NCBI GenBank assembly: GCA_946626395.1
Contig: CAMOUF010000192.1
Coordinates: forward strand, 1 to 22,664
Direction of reading: 5' to 3'
Origin: an uncultured Clostridia bacterium
Lineage (GTDB): Bacteria > Bacillota > Clostridia > Christensenellales > Aristaeellaceae
DNA length: 22,664 nucleotides
This document shows positions 1-8,494 of the stretch, piece after piece. A program made the position numbers and the translations under genes. Position 1 is the first letter of the stretch. Every line of letters starts with the position of its first letter. Below the pieces are notes generated by a model. The model was not told where the DNA came from and did no database searches. It saw nothing but the letters and a program-made list of their open reading frames with translations.

Positions 1-10
1 CCGTTTATCG

Positions 11-53
11 TGTATAATCTACGTGTATTTATTCAAAGAAGGAGCTTGGAACC
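11..53 (+). promoter_or_regulatory. argG promoter -10 box and ribosome binding site
   Basis: A perfect TATAAT lies at 13-18; a -35 box at the usual spacing would fall before the window starts. AAGGAG at 39-44 sits 9 nt before the ATG at 54 and fixes the argG start. The leader is only about 30 nt, so there is no room here for an arginine riboswitch or attenuator. Confidence 0.6.
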
Positions 54-1268
<1,215 letters not shown>

Positions 1269-1271
<3 letters not shown>

Positions 1272-1303
1272 CAGGCAATAGGCAATAGGCAGCAGGCAAT
1301 AGG
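1269..1303 (+). repeat. heptanucleotide array 1 (CAATAGG type)
   Basis: Five consecutive 7-bp units ending in AGG: TAACAGG, CAATAGG, CAATAGG, CAGCAGG, CAATAGG. The first unit contains the argG stop codon (TAA at 1269-1271). Three further arrays of the same period occur in the window, at 3889, 12345 and 21191. Confidence 0.8.
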
Positions 1304-1369
1304 GAGCGGGATGAGCGTTTTCCTTTCGTTTCCTCTTTCTTGTTGCCTTTTGCATTTATTCCTTAAATG

Positions 1370-1408
1370 AAAAAAACGGGCCGCTCGATCATGAGCGGCC
1401 CGGCTTTT
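1370..1408 (-). terminator. intrinsic terminator, probably bidirectional
   Basis: A 10-bp stem (CGGGCCGCTC at 1377-1386 pairing with 1393-1402) with a 6-nt loop. On the minus strand it is followed by an uninterrupted T7 (complement of 1370-1376), placing it just after the aminotransferase stop. On the plus strand it is followed by a shorter TTTT (1405-1408), so it may also stop argG transcription. Confidence 0.85.
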
Positions 1409-1420
1409 ATGGACGGTTTA

Positions 1421-2716
1421 TTATTGCGCCTGTTTTTCGGCCATCAGCTTCTTGGCGCTGGACATGCGCACGCACAGGGTAAACAATTCCATGGCTGTGG
1501 TCAGGTCGGCCAGGGAGGGGAAGGTGGGCGCGATGCGGATATTGGAGTCGTTGGGGTCCTTGCCGTAGGGCCAGGTGGCCCCGGCGGGGGTCATGGTGAC
1601 GCCGGCTTTTTTGGCCCGGGCCACAATGTCCTTGGCGCAGCCGGGCAGGGAATCGAACATGATGAAATAGCCGCCCAGGGGCTTGGTCCAGGAGCCGATG
1701 CCCAGGCCGCCCAGGTCGCGCTCGAAAATCTCTTCCACCGCTTCGAACTTGGGCCGGATGATTTCGGCGTGCTTGCGCATATGCTCCACCATGCCGTGAA
1801 TGTCCCCGAAAAAGCGCACGTGGCGCAGCTGGTTCACCTTGTCGTGGCCCAGGGTCTGGCGGCGCAGATCTTCCACGAAGTCCACCATGTTGTTGGGGCT
1901 GGTGGCCAGGGCGGCAATGCCGCTGCCGGGGAAGGTGATCTTGGAGGTGGAGGCGAATTTATATACCAGATCGGGATTCCCGGCCCGCTTGCATTCGGCC
2001 AGGATTTCGATCAGGTAGTCCTGCTTGTGGTCGTAGAGGTGATGCATGCCATAGGCGTTGTCCCAGAAGATGCGGAAGTCCGGGGCCGCGGGCTCCAGCC
2101 TGGCAAAGCGGCGCACGGTCTCGTCGTCGTAGGAAATGCCCTGGGGATTGGAATACTTGGGCACACACCAGATGCCCTTGATGGTTTCGTCCTCGGCCAC
2201 CAGCTTTTCCACCAGGTCCATGTCCGGCCCGGTGGGGGTCATGGGCACGGGAATCATCTGGATGCCGAAATATTCGGTGATGGCGAAGTGGCGGTCATAG
2301 CCCGGCACCGGGCACAGAAACTTTACCTCCGGCAGCCTGCACCAGGGGGTGTTGCCCATCACGCCGTGGGTCCAGGCCCGGCTGATGGTGTCGAACATCA
2401 CGTTCAGGGAGGAATTGCCATAGATGATAATGTCCTTGGGGTTGTTTTCCATCATATCGCCCAGCAGCTCCCGGGCCTCCTCGATGCCGGTGAGCTGGCC
2501 GTAGCTGCGGCAGTCGGTGCCGTCCTCGCAGGTCAGGTCGGAATAGGAGTCCAGCACGTCCATCATTTCCATGGACAGGTCCAATTGCTCCTGGCAGGGA
2601 ATGCCCCGGCTCATGTTCAGGCTCATGCCCAGGGCCTGGATTTTTTTATACTGCGCTTTCAGTTGGGCGTATTCGGCGGTCAGTTCTTCCGCCGTCATGT
2701 CGGCATAAGGCTTCAT
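1421..2716 (-). CDS. class I aspartate aminotransferase (AspT/PF12897 type)
   Basis: PLP-dependent cytoplasmic aminotransferase of 431 residues. It resembles the aspartate aminotransferase subfamily typified by Corynebacterium AspT (Pfam Asp_aminotransf). Visible features are GIPCQEQLDLS near the N-terminus, the cofactor region YGNSSLNVMFD, a tyrosine-rich PNPQG-like segment (CVPKYSNPQGISYDDE), the aspartate-tyrosine pair in FWDNAYGMHHL, and the likely Schiff-base lysine K259 in STSKITFPGSG. An upstream ATG at 2749 is open, but AAAGGA lies 8 nt before the ATG at 2716, so I chose that start. It is convergent with argG and shares its terminator. Inference: it could supply aspartate to ArgG. It might instead prefer another amino-acid/2-oxoacid pair. 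Confidence 0.88.
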   Translation of the reverse strand: MKPYADMTAEELTAEYAQLKAQYKKIQALGMSLNMSRGIPCQEQLDLSMEMMDVLDSYSDLTCEDGTDCRSYGQLTGIEEARELLGDMMENNPKDIIIYGNSSLNVMFDTISRAWTHGVMGNTPWCRLPEVKFLCPVPGYDRHFAITEYFGIQMIPVPMTPTGPDMDLVEKLVAEDETIKGIWCVPKYSNPQGISYDDETVRRFARLEPAAPDFRIFWDNAYGMHHLYDHKQDYLIEILAECKRAGNPDLVYKFASTSKITFPGSGIAALATSPNNMVDFVEDLRRQTLGHDKVNQLRHVRFFGDIHGMVEHMRKHAEIIRPKFEAVEEIFERDLGGLGIGSWTKPLGGYFIMFDSLPGCAKDIVARAKKAGVTMTPAGATWPYGKDPNDSNIRIAPTFPSLADLTTAMELFTLCVRMSSAKKLMAEKQAQ

Positions 2717-2805
2717 TGCGTCGGTCCTTTCTTCGCGCTCCGTTATCATGCTATGCCGGAGGCGGGCTGTGTGTCCCGGACCCGTTCAGGCCGAAAAACA
2801 CGTAC

Positions 2806-2834
2806 ATTATAGCATTCATCCCCTGGAAGCGCAA
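2806..2834 (-). promoter_or_regulatory. sigma-A promoter of the aminotransferase gene
   Basis: Read on the minus strand: TTGCGC (2834-2829), a 17-nt spacer, then a perfect TATAAT (2811-2806). Expected transcription start is near 2799, giving a leader of about 80 nt before the ATG at 2716. Confidence 0.7.
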
Positions 2835-3032
2835 GGGCGCGGACAAAGCCTGCGAAAATTTTCCCGGTCTTTTTGATGTTCTTTTTTGATTTTGTTCGGC
2901 ATTTTTTGGTCCGGCCTTCCCCGGCCCGATTCTCCGCAGGAAAAGCGTTCCATGGCTGTCATCCTGACGGCTCGCAAAGCCGGAAGAATCTCCATCGCTT
3001 TTTTTCAAGAAATTCTTTTTTGAAGGAAAATA
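2835..3032. other. intergenic spacer between divergent genes
   Basis: A T-rich stretch between the two divergent promoters. Open frames cross it on both strands, but none has a ribosome binding site or recognisable protein character. I see no RNA gene or strong hairpin. Confidence 0.5.
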
Positions 3033-3061
3033 TTGAAATGCGGCAGAAAAATCATGATAAT
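3033..3061 (+). promoter_or_regulatory. promoter of the LRR protein gene
   Basis: TTGAAA (3033-3038), a 17-nt spacer, then GATAAT (3056-3061), five of six to consensus in the -10 box. Predicted start is near 3068, about 55 nt before the ATG. Confidence 0.6.
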
Positions 3062-3122
3062 GCATATGAAATGCTTTGTTTTCCGCGCTGTGCGTTCGAT
3101 ATGATTTGTAGGGGGATTGGAT

Positions 3123-3893
3123 ATGTTCACGCATTCGCCCGTCAAAAAGCTGCTTCTCTGCTGCGCCTTGCTGGCCCTGCTGCTGGGCCTTTGCTGCGCC
3201 TCCGCGCTGGCAGAGGAAAGCGGCACCTGTGGAACCCTTTCCTGGACGCTTTCCGACGATGGCATCCTGACCATTTCCGGGACGGGGGAAATGGAAAGTT
3301 TTGATTATTGTACCACGGATGCGTGGCGCGGTCATAGATCCGCTATTAAGAAAGTAACCATACAAAATGGTGTGATGAGTATCGGCGAGTGTGCTTTCAA
3401 TGGTTGCTCCAGCCTGAGCAGCATCACGATCCCAGCCAGCGTGACGAGCATCGGCGAAGGTGCTTTTTATAGCTGCTCCAGCCTGAGCAGCGTCACGATC
3501 CAGGATGGCGTGACGAGCATCGGTGATGGGGTTTTCTTTGACTGCGACAGCCTGAGCAGCATCACGATCCCGGAAAGCGTGACAGGCATCGGCAATTGTT
3601 TTTTCTGGCGCTGCCGCAGCCTGAGCAGCGTGACGATCCCGGACAGCGTGACCAGTATCGGGTGCGATGCTTTCCGTAACTGTGACAGCCTGACCAGCGC
3701 GACCATTCTGAATCCCGATTGCGTCATTGGCAACAGCGATTATGATGTGTTTCTGCGTGCTGCTTCGGGATTTGTTCTCCATGGCTGGACAGGCTCTACG
3801 GCAGAGATTTACGCTGCTTCTGCTGATGGCGTGACATTCGAATCGCTGGGCGCTTTTGACTCCAACGCTGCCAATGTCTTCTATAATAAGTGA
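3123..3893 (+). CDS. secreted BspA-type leucine-rich repeat protein
   Basis: A 256-residue exported protein. A basic N-terminus and hydrophobic core (KKLLLCCALLALLLGL) end in a likely signal peptidase site near ASALAEE. Then comes the short strand-rich lead-in typical of BspA proteins (CGTLSWTLSDDGILTISGTG), followed by about six 23-residue LRR_5 units of the form SLSSVTIPDSVTSIGxxAFxxC. The C-terminal segment (GWTGSTAEIYAASADGVTFESL) matches the usual closing unit of the family. No sortase motif, transmembrane anchor or other domain is visible. I chose ATG 3123 because an AGGGGG site lies 7 nt upstream; the TTG at 3117 is too close to that site. The family is commonly linked to adhesion or host interaction; the ligand here is unknown. 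The stop codon lies inside a heptamer repeat array. Confidence 0.9.
   Translation: MFTHSPVKKLLLCCALLALLLGLCCASALAEESGTCGTLSWTLSDDGILTISGTGEMESFDYCTTDAWRGHRSAIKKVTIQNGVMSIGECAFNGCSSLSSITIPASVTSIGEGAFYSCSSLSSVTIQDGVTSIGDGVFFDCDSLSSITIPESVTGIGNCFFWRCRSLSSVTIPDSVTSIGCDAFRNCDSLTSATILNPDCVIGNSDYDVFLRAASGFVLHGWTGSTAEIYAASADGVTFESLGAFDSNAANVFYNK
3342..3755 (+). repeat. 69-bp intragenic tandem repeat coding for LRR units
   Basis: The string AGCCTGAGCA recurs at 3411, 3480, 3549 and 3618, with a close variant at 3687, exactly 69 bp (23 codons) apart. A more diverged unit precedes them from 3342. The DNA-level similarity suggests recent expansion or homogenisation by recombination. Confidence 0.85.
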
Positions 3894-3985
3894 GGAGTGA
3901 GGAGGTAGGAGTGAGGAGTTGAAAATTGATCCATGCGCGAAGCGCCAACGATTAACTCCTCACTCCTCACTCCTCACTCCTAACT
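3889..3985. repeat. heptanucleotide array 2, inverted pair forming a long hairpin
   Basis: Left arm 3889-3920: units AGTGAGG, AGTGAGG, AGGTAGG, AGTGAGG, then AGTT. Right arm 3954-3985 is the reverse complement (CCTCACT three times, CCTAACT once), pairing at 29 of 32 positions. The insert contains a smaller GCGC-GAA-GCGC hairpin. The LRR gene stop codon (3891-3893) lies in the first unit. No T-tract follows directly. Confidence 0.85.
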
Positions 3986-4004
3986 GATATAACTCCTCCC
4001 TGAT

Positions 4005-4047
4005 GGAGAAGCCGTTCTTTGGTTTTCAAAGGGCAGCTTCCCCTTTT
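4005..4047 (+). terminator. putative terminator after the LRR gene
   Basis: An imperfect hairpin: GGAGAAGC (4005-4012) pairs with GCTTCCCC (4036-4043) with one mismatch. An inner stem CTTTG/CAAAG closes a GTTTT loop, and TTTT (4044-4047) follows. The internal loop weakens the call. Confidence 0.5.
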
Positions 4048-4057
4048 CAATTTCTAC

Positions 4058-4086
4058 TTGTTTGAATTTCCATTGTTTGTTATAAT
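4058..4086 (+). promoter_or_regulatory. promoter of the metallophosphoesterase-argH unit
   Basis: Extended -10 TGTTATAAT (4078-4086) with a partial -35 TTGTTT (4058-4063) at 17-nt spacing. It probably also drives argH, since only 38 nt separate the two genes and I see no terminator between them. Confidence 0.65.
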
Positions 4087-4121
4087 GATGCGGTAATCAT
4101 GATGTGCGAGGGAGCGAACGA

Positions 4122-5234
4122 ATGAAGGTGACCCTGCGGCGGGAAGCGCTGGAAGAAGGACGGCGCGTCCTGATGCTCAGCGACATTCACGGCCACGCGG
4201 ACGGGCTGAAAGCGATTCTGAAAAAGGCGCGGTTTACCCCCGACGACGTGCTGATCATCGTGGGCGACCTGGTGGAAAAGGGCCCCCAAAGCCTGGAAAC
4301 GGTGCGCGCGGTGATGCAATGGACCCAGACCCATACCGTGATTCCCCTGATGGGCAACGTGGATTTGTGGCGCTGGGAATTTCTGACCAGCGATTCCCCG
4401 GCCCTGTGGCGGGAAATGCAGGCGTTTTCCCTGAACGCTCTGGGCTGGTGGGGCGGCAGCCTGCTCCATGAAATGTGCGCGGAAATGGGGGAGGAGCTGA
4501 CGGAGCACACCGATATAGAAGCCCTGTTCCCGAGTTTGCAGCGGCGGTTCGCCCCGGAAATCCATTTCCTGGGCAGCCTGCCCACCATTCTGGATACCCA
4601 GCGGATGACCTTCGTTCACGGCGGCATTCCCCATGAAAACCTGAACGCGCTGGTGGATACCGACGCTTATCCCCTGCTCAAATTCGATGATTTTTACCAG
4701 GCCGGGCTGTCCTTTCAAAAATGGGTGGCGGTGGGCCACTGGCCTGCGGTGCTGTATTCCCAAACCTACCCGGTGTTCGGCCCCCTCATCGACCGGCAGC
4801 GGAAAATCATTTCCATGGACGGGGCCTGCGGCGTGAAAACGGAAGGCCAATTGAACCTGCTGATCCAGCCCGATTTCCGCAGCGATGATTTTTCCCTCCT
4901 GGCCTGGGACGGCCTGCCCCGGATCACCGCCCTGGAGGATCAGGCGGCGTCCCCCGGTGAGGAGGCCCGCTATATCCGCTGGAACGACCACGCGGTGAAG
5001 CTGCTGGAAAAAGGCGAGGAAATGTCCACCGTGCTGTACCATGGGCGGCCCATGCTGGTGCCCACCCAGTATATCTTCCTCCACGACGGCGTGCTTTCCT
5101 GCTCCGATACCACCGATTACCGTCTGGAAATCAACCGGGGCGACCGGCTCAGCCTGATTCTGAAGCTGAACTATGGCTGCTATGTGAAAAAGCAGAATGT
5201 GTCCGGGTGGTATTTCGGTCGGTACAAAGAATGA
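4122..5234 (+). CDS. calcineurin-like metallophosphoesterase
   Basis: A 370-residue cytoplasmic protein whose N-terminal 210 residues carry the metallophosphoesterase metal-site motifs in order: D21-I-H23 (LSDIHGH), G-D49 (VGDLVEKG), G-N79-V-D, H166 (FVHGG) and GH206. This pattern suits a PPP-like or Ap4A hydrolase/protein-phosphatase type enzyme. The substrate is not evident. The third motif reads GNVD rather than the common GNHD/E. Residues from about 240 onward show no recognised domain. ATG 4122 is preceded by GAGGGAG 7 nt upstream; an in-frame GTG at 4104 lies before that site and is unlikely. The 38-nt gap to argH suggests co-transcription. Confidence 0.85.
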   Translation: MKVTLRREALEEGRRVLMLSDIHGHADGLKAILKKARFTPDDVLIIVGDLVEKGPQSLETVRAVMQWTQTHTVIPLMGNVDLWRWEFLTSDSPALWREMQAFSLNALGWWGGSLLHEMCAEMGEELTEHTDIEALFPSLQRRFAPEIHFLGSLPTILDTQRMTFVHGGIPHENLNALVDTDAYPLLKFDDFYQAGLSFQKWVAVGHWPAVLYSQTYPVFGPLIDRQRKIISMDGACGVKTEGQLNLLIQPDFRSDDFSLLAWDGLPRITALEDQAASPGEEARYIRWNDHAVKLLEKGEEMSTVLYHGRPMLVPTQYIFLHDGVLSCSDTTDYRLEINRGDRLSLILKLNYGCYVKKQNVSGWYFGRYKE

Positions 5235-5272
5235 GCTGATCCGAAATAACAATATTGTAGAGGTGATTATCA

Positions 5273-6652
5273 ATGAAGCTGTGGGGCGGACGATTTGAAA
5301 AAGAGACCAATCAGATGGTGGACGATTTCCACTCCTCCATTTCCTTTGATAAAAGGCTGTACGCCCAGGATATCCGGGGCAGCATGGCCCACGCCAAAAT
5401 GCTGTGCCGTCAGGGCATTATTTCTCCCCAGGATGAAGCGGATATCCAGCGGGGGTTACAGGAGATCCTGGCGGATATCCAGGCGGGCAAGGTGGCCTTT
5501 CCCGCTGAAAGCGAGGATATCCATATGCACGTGGAAGCGCTGCTCACCCAGCGGGTGGGGGAGGCCGGCAAGCGCCTGCATACCGGCCGCAGCCGCAACG
5601 ACCAGGTGGCCACCGATATGCATTTGTACGCAAAGGATACCTGCGACGATACCCTGGCCCTGCTCTATGAGCTGGAAGAAACCCTGCTGACCCTGGCGAA
5701 AAAGCACGCCGGGGACGTGATGCCCGGCTATACCCATCTCCAGCGGGCCCAGCCCATTACCCTGGGCCACCATCTGATGGCGTACTTTGAAATGTTCCGC
5801 CGGGATATCCGCCGGGTGAAGCAGGCCCGGGACGCGGCGGACTGCTGCCCCCTGGGCTCCGGCGCTCTGGCGGGCACCACCTATCCCCTGGACCGGGAAT
5901 TCACCGCCCGGGAATTGGATTTCCAGGACCTGTACCATAACAGCCTGGACGGCGTCAGCGACCGGGATTTCCTGCTGGATTACCTGGCGGCCGCCTCCGT
6001 GGGCATGATGCATCTGAGCCGCTTCTGTGAAGAACTGGTGCTGTGGAGCAGCCTGGAATTTGGCTTTTTGACCCTGGACGACGGCTTTGCTACCGGCTCC
6101 TCCATGATGCCCCAAAAGAAAAACCCCGACGTGGCCGAATTGATCCGCGGCAAAACGGGCCGGGTCTATGGCGACCTGACCGCCCTGCTCACCGTGATGA
6201 AGGGCCTGCCCCTGGCCTATAACAAGGACATGCAGGAGGATAAGGAAAATTATTTTGACGCCCGGGATACCTGGCTCAAGTGTATGCATGTGTTCAATGA
6301 AATGCTGCGCACCGCCACCTTCCGCACCGCCAATATGGAAAGGAGCGCCAACGCGGGCTTCGCCAACGCCACCGACTGCGCTGATTATCTTGTGAAAAAG
6401 GGCGTGCCCTTCCGGGACGCCCATGCTGTGGCTGGAAAACTGGTGGCCCATTGCCTGGATCAGGGCTGTGCCCTGGATGATTTGACCCTGGAGGATATGC
6501 GCGCCTTCTGCCCGGCCTTTGACGGGGACGTGTATGAGGCGATCTCCCTCCGGGCCTGCGTGGACGCCCGGGGCCTGATCGGCGGCCCCGCCCCCCAGCG
6601 CGTGCTGAAGGAAGTCGAGGCCGGGGAAGAATGGCTGAAAAACCAGCGCTGA
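5273..6652 (+). CDS. argH: argininosuccinate lyase
   Basis: Cleaves argininosuccinate to arginine and fumarate, the last step of arginine synthesis; a homotetrameric cytoplasmic enzyme of the fumarase/aspartase superfamily. The 459-residue length is typical. Clear signatures are the N-terminal KLWGGRFEKETN, LHTGRSRNDQVATD, the active-site TH pair in PGYTHLQRAQP, and the superfamily loop GSSMMPQKKNPD with the catalytic serine around residues 276-277. The C-terminal TDCADYLVKKGVPFRDAH is also typical. GAGGTGA lies just upstream of the ATG. It sits behind the metallophosphoesterase and ahead of a glutaredoxin-like gene rather than next to argG. Confidence 0.97.
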   Translation: MKLWGGRFEKETNQMVDDFHSSISFDKRLYAQDIRGSMAHAKMLCRQGIISPQDEADIQRGLQEILADIQAGKVAFPAESEDIHMHVEALLTQRVGEAGKRLHTGRSRNDQVATDMHLYAKDTCDDTLALLYELEETLLTLAKKHAGDVMPGYTHLQRAQPITLGHHLMAYFEMFRRDIRRVKQARDAADCCPLGSGALAGTTYPLDREFTARELDFQDLYHNSLDGVSDRDFLLDYLAAASVGMMHLSRFCEELVLWSSLEFGFLTLDDGFATGSSMMPQKKNPDVAELIRGKTGRVYGDLTALLTVMKGLPLAYNKDMQEDKENYFDARDTWLKCMHVFNEMLRTATFRTANMERSANAGFANATDCADYLVKKGVPFRDAHAVAGKLVAHCLDQGCALDDLTLEDMRAFCPAFDGDVYEAISLRACVDARGLIGGPAPQRVLKEVEAGEEWLKNQR

Positions 6653-6695
6653 GGCGGAACGCTTCGTCTGGAAAAAGCGAAGGGAGAGAAAGCAA

Positions 6696-7007
6696 ATGAT
6701 CAAGATTTATGGCATGCCCACGTGCCCCTACTGCGATTATGTGCATGAGCAAATCGCGGGGCGGGAAAACGAATTCGTTTACATCAACATTGGCGAAAAC
6801 ATCCGAAACATGAGCGCTTTCACCAGGCTGCGGGACACGAACCCCGTCTTTGATCACTGCAAAGAAATCGGGGACGTGGGCATTCCGGCCTTCGTGTTTG
6901 AAGACGGCCGCGTATCCATCGACCCCGCGGACGCGGGGCTGATTGAATACGGCGCGCCCAATGCCTGCTCGGTGGAAGACCACAAAAGCGGAAGAAAAGG
7001 ATGCTGA
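6696..7007 (+). CDS. glutaredoxin-like thiol protein
   Basis: A 103-residue thioredoxin-fold protein. The strand MIKIYGMPTCPYC contains the dithiol glutaredoxin motif C10-P-Y-C13. The cis-proline segment is GIPAFVFEDG, and the C-terminus ends with an extra cysteine (GRKGC). A role in reducing disulphides or glutathione-like mixed disulphides is family knowledge; the physiological partner is unknown. AGGGAGA precedes the ATG. It lies 43 nt after argH on the same strand and may be its operon tail. Its stop codon is 1 nt from that of the convergent NADAR gene. Confidence 0.85.
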   Translation: MIKIYGMPTCPYCDYVHEQIAGRENEFVYINIGENIRNMSAFTRLRDTNPVFDHCKEIGDVGIPAFVFEDGRVSIDPADAGLIEYGAPNACSVEDHKSGRKGC

Positions 7008-7008
7008 T

Positions 7009-7575
7009 TCAGCCCTCTTTCGCTGCCTGACCGTCCCTGAGAATGTCCCGGACTTCCATCAGGGCAAAGCCCAGCAGGTTTTCTCCCTGCCATTTATTGG
7101 GGTCTTTGATCCAGGGATCGCTGCTGTCCAGCATCACGCCCCAGATGTCATCTTCGGGGCTGCCCTCAACGATCACGCTGTCGCCCGTGCTCAGCAGAAA
7201 CGCAAGCAGCTGTGGATTCTGAGAAAATTTATGCAGGTTCCCTTGCAGAACGACGCGATACTTTTCCCTGTCCCACAATTCCGGGTCAAAATGCTGTACC
7301 TCGCGGCCCAGCGCCTTATAGGCCGAGGGATGTTCGGCCGCCATGATTCTCTGGCGGGTGGCCTCATCGCCCATCAGAATGGCTTTCTGCGCCATCATAT
7401 ATTGCTCCGCGGTGTGATAACGAACGCCGTCCGCTTCAAAACCGCAGTTATACCACTGGCTGAAGCAGGCTTTCGTTATTTTTTTGGGATTGGGCGTATG
7501 GCCCCAGAATGCGATGATGTTCAGTTCCTCTCCGGCGTTGTAGCGTTCGACGATGGCTTCCCTTGTGTACTTCAT
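7009..7575 (-). CDS. NADAR (YbiA-like) domain protein, intact
   Basis: A 188-residue protein matching the NADAR family along its length: FWGHTPNP, CFSQWYNCGFEADGVRYHTAEQ, MMAQKA, KALGREVQHFD, W-REKY, GNLHKFSQNPQL, the TGDSVIVEGSPEDDIWGV block and the closing GENLLGFALMEVRD. NADAR proteins are N-glycosidases acting on riboflavin-pathway intermediates or on ADP-ribosylated guanine; some bacterial members serve as antitoxins to DarT-type toxins. No DarT-like gene is visible here. AAGGAGC precedes the ATG. It lies 20 nt after a decayed NadD-like/NADAR fusion on the same strand, so the two were probably co-transcribed. Confidence 0.9.
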   Translation of the reverse strand: MKYTREAIVERYNAGEELNIIAFWGHTPNPKKITKACFSQWYNCGFEADGVRYHTAEQYMMAQKAILMGDEATRQRIMAAEHPSAYKALGREVQHFDPELWDREKYRVVLQGNLHKFSQNPQLLAFLLSTGDSVIVEGSPEDDIWGVMLDSSDPWIKDPNKWQGENLLGFALMEVRDILRDGQAAKEG

Positions 7576-7595
7576 ATGCGATGCTCCTTTTCCAA

Positions 7596-8084
7596 TTATT
7601 TTCTTAATTCCATCAGCAGGATGCCCAGACGGTTTTCACCTTCCCAGGTGACGGTGTTCACGCCCCAATAGGTATCCTTTTTCCCCTTGCCGCCGTTGAT
7701 CAGCAGCACATCTCCGGTGTTCAGCAGCATTTCCGAGAAAGGCGTATTCATCCCGGAAGGAAAGAATCTCCTCCGGAAAATCCTCTTTTTCCAGCTGCCT
7801 GACCAGGGGCAGCACCGCCGGATGCAGCATGGCGGCCATGGCGTCCGGGTCGAACAGATGCTCCCGGAACGCGGTGGAGCTGACCCCGTCAATGCCATCG
7901 GGGGGCCGCATTCGGCGCGGATCATTTTCCGTTTCAGGTAAGCAAAGCTCACCGGAACAAGATAGCCTTTTTTTGCGTCCAGCGCGTCCATCACCGCCTG
8001 AACCGTTTTCAGGTGAACGATCGTAGGCGGGTTAAAGCTGCCGCCCATGACCACAACGTTGGCCCTTTTTTCCATGTATGGCAC
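7596..8084 (-). pseudogene. decayed NadD-like nucleotidyltransferase-NADAR fusion gene
   Basis: Three conserved blocks lie in order but not in one frame. Block 1 (about 8075-7925) is a nucleotidyltransferase N-terminus, VVVMGGSFNPPTIVHLKTV, with the GxFNPxHxxH-like site altered to PPTIVH. Block 2 (about 7911-7730, another frame) carries a NadD-type C-terminal GVSSTAFREH and then the start of a NADAR domain, FRDEYAFLGN. Block 3 (about 7735-7596, back in frame 1) is a NADAR C-terminus, TGDVLLINGG, YWGV and GENRLGILLMELR. The middle of both domains is missing. The simplest reading is a fusion gene that lost two internal segments, each deletion changing frame. A single open frame spans it only because the two changes compensate. 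No convincing ribosome binding site precedes GTG 8084 or ATG 8075. Confidence 0.75.
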
Positions 8085-8387
8085 TTGCTTTTTTGTCTGT
8101 TTGCAGAGCGCTTTCAGTTACGAAGGGGGAAAAACGCTGGGACGTAATGTTGATTGCGCACCGTAAATTCTGTTTGCGCGCCGGGAACCAGCGGGATGTT
8201 GCCCCGGCGCGTTTCCGTTGCTTTCAAGGGTTTTCCGTCCGCGCTGCCAACCTTGACGATGAAACGATTGTAAAACAACAGCCCCAGATGATTCGCAAGA
8301 ACATTATACAACAATCTTTTTCTTTTGGGGAGCTTTTTTTCTGTGCCTGCGGAGAATGCGTTTGCCGCCTCAATCTTTCCTTCTCCG
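8085..8387. other. intergenic stretch with an unexplained minus-strand open frame
   Basis: The minus strand is open from about 8314 (TTG) to a stop at 8114. It encodes 66 residues including FYNRFIVKVGSADGKPLKAT, with coding-like codon use, but I recognise no family. The frame continues upstream without an ATG, GTG or TTG. There is no ribosome binding site, and a TATAAT (8308-8303, minus) lies on its first codons. It could be a remnant of a gene upstream of the decayed fusion, or non-coding leader. Confidence 0.35.
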
Positions 8388-8416
8388 TTGTGCCGCGGCG
8401 CATTTTCTGATATAAT
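8388..8416 (+). promoter_or_regulatory. promoter of the secreted hydrolase gene
   Basis: TTGTGC (8388-8393), a 17-nt spacer and a perfect TATAAT (8411-8416). The start would be near 8423, giving a leader of about 70 nt. Confidence 0.65.
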
Positions 8417-8494
8417 GGGGGAAGCGCATGATCAAAATGCGAAAAAAAGCGCAATGTGTTTTTCCGTGATTTCACGAAAGAGAGGAGCAGCTGC

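Noticed and set aside
1367..2812. 481-codon plus-strand open frame opposite the aminotransferase
   Set aside because: Gly/His/Val-rich composition typical of the antisense of a G+C-rich gene; no ribosome binding site; starts inside the terminator region.
2751..3782. 343-codon minus-strand open frame with repeated DAA/DARHA segments
   Set aside because: Its repeats are just the antisense of the LRR units, and it runs across the intergenic promoters.
8303..8308. Minus-strand TATAAT as promoter for the NADAR pair
   Set aside because: No acceptable -35 box at 16-18 nt (the sequence there is TCCCCA-like); kept only as a note.
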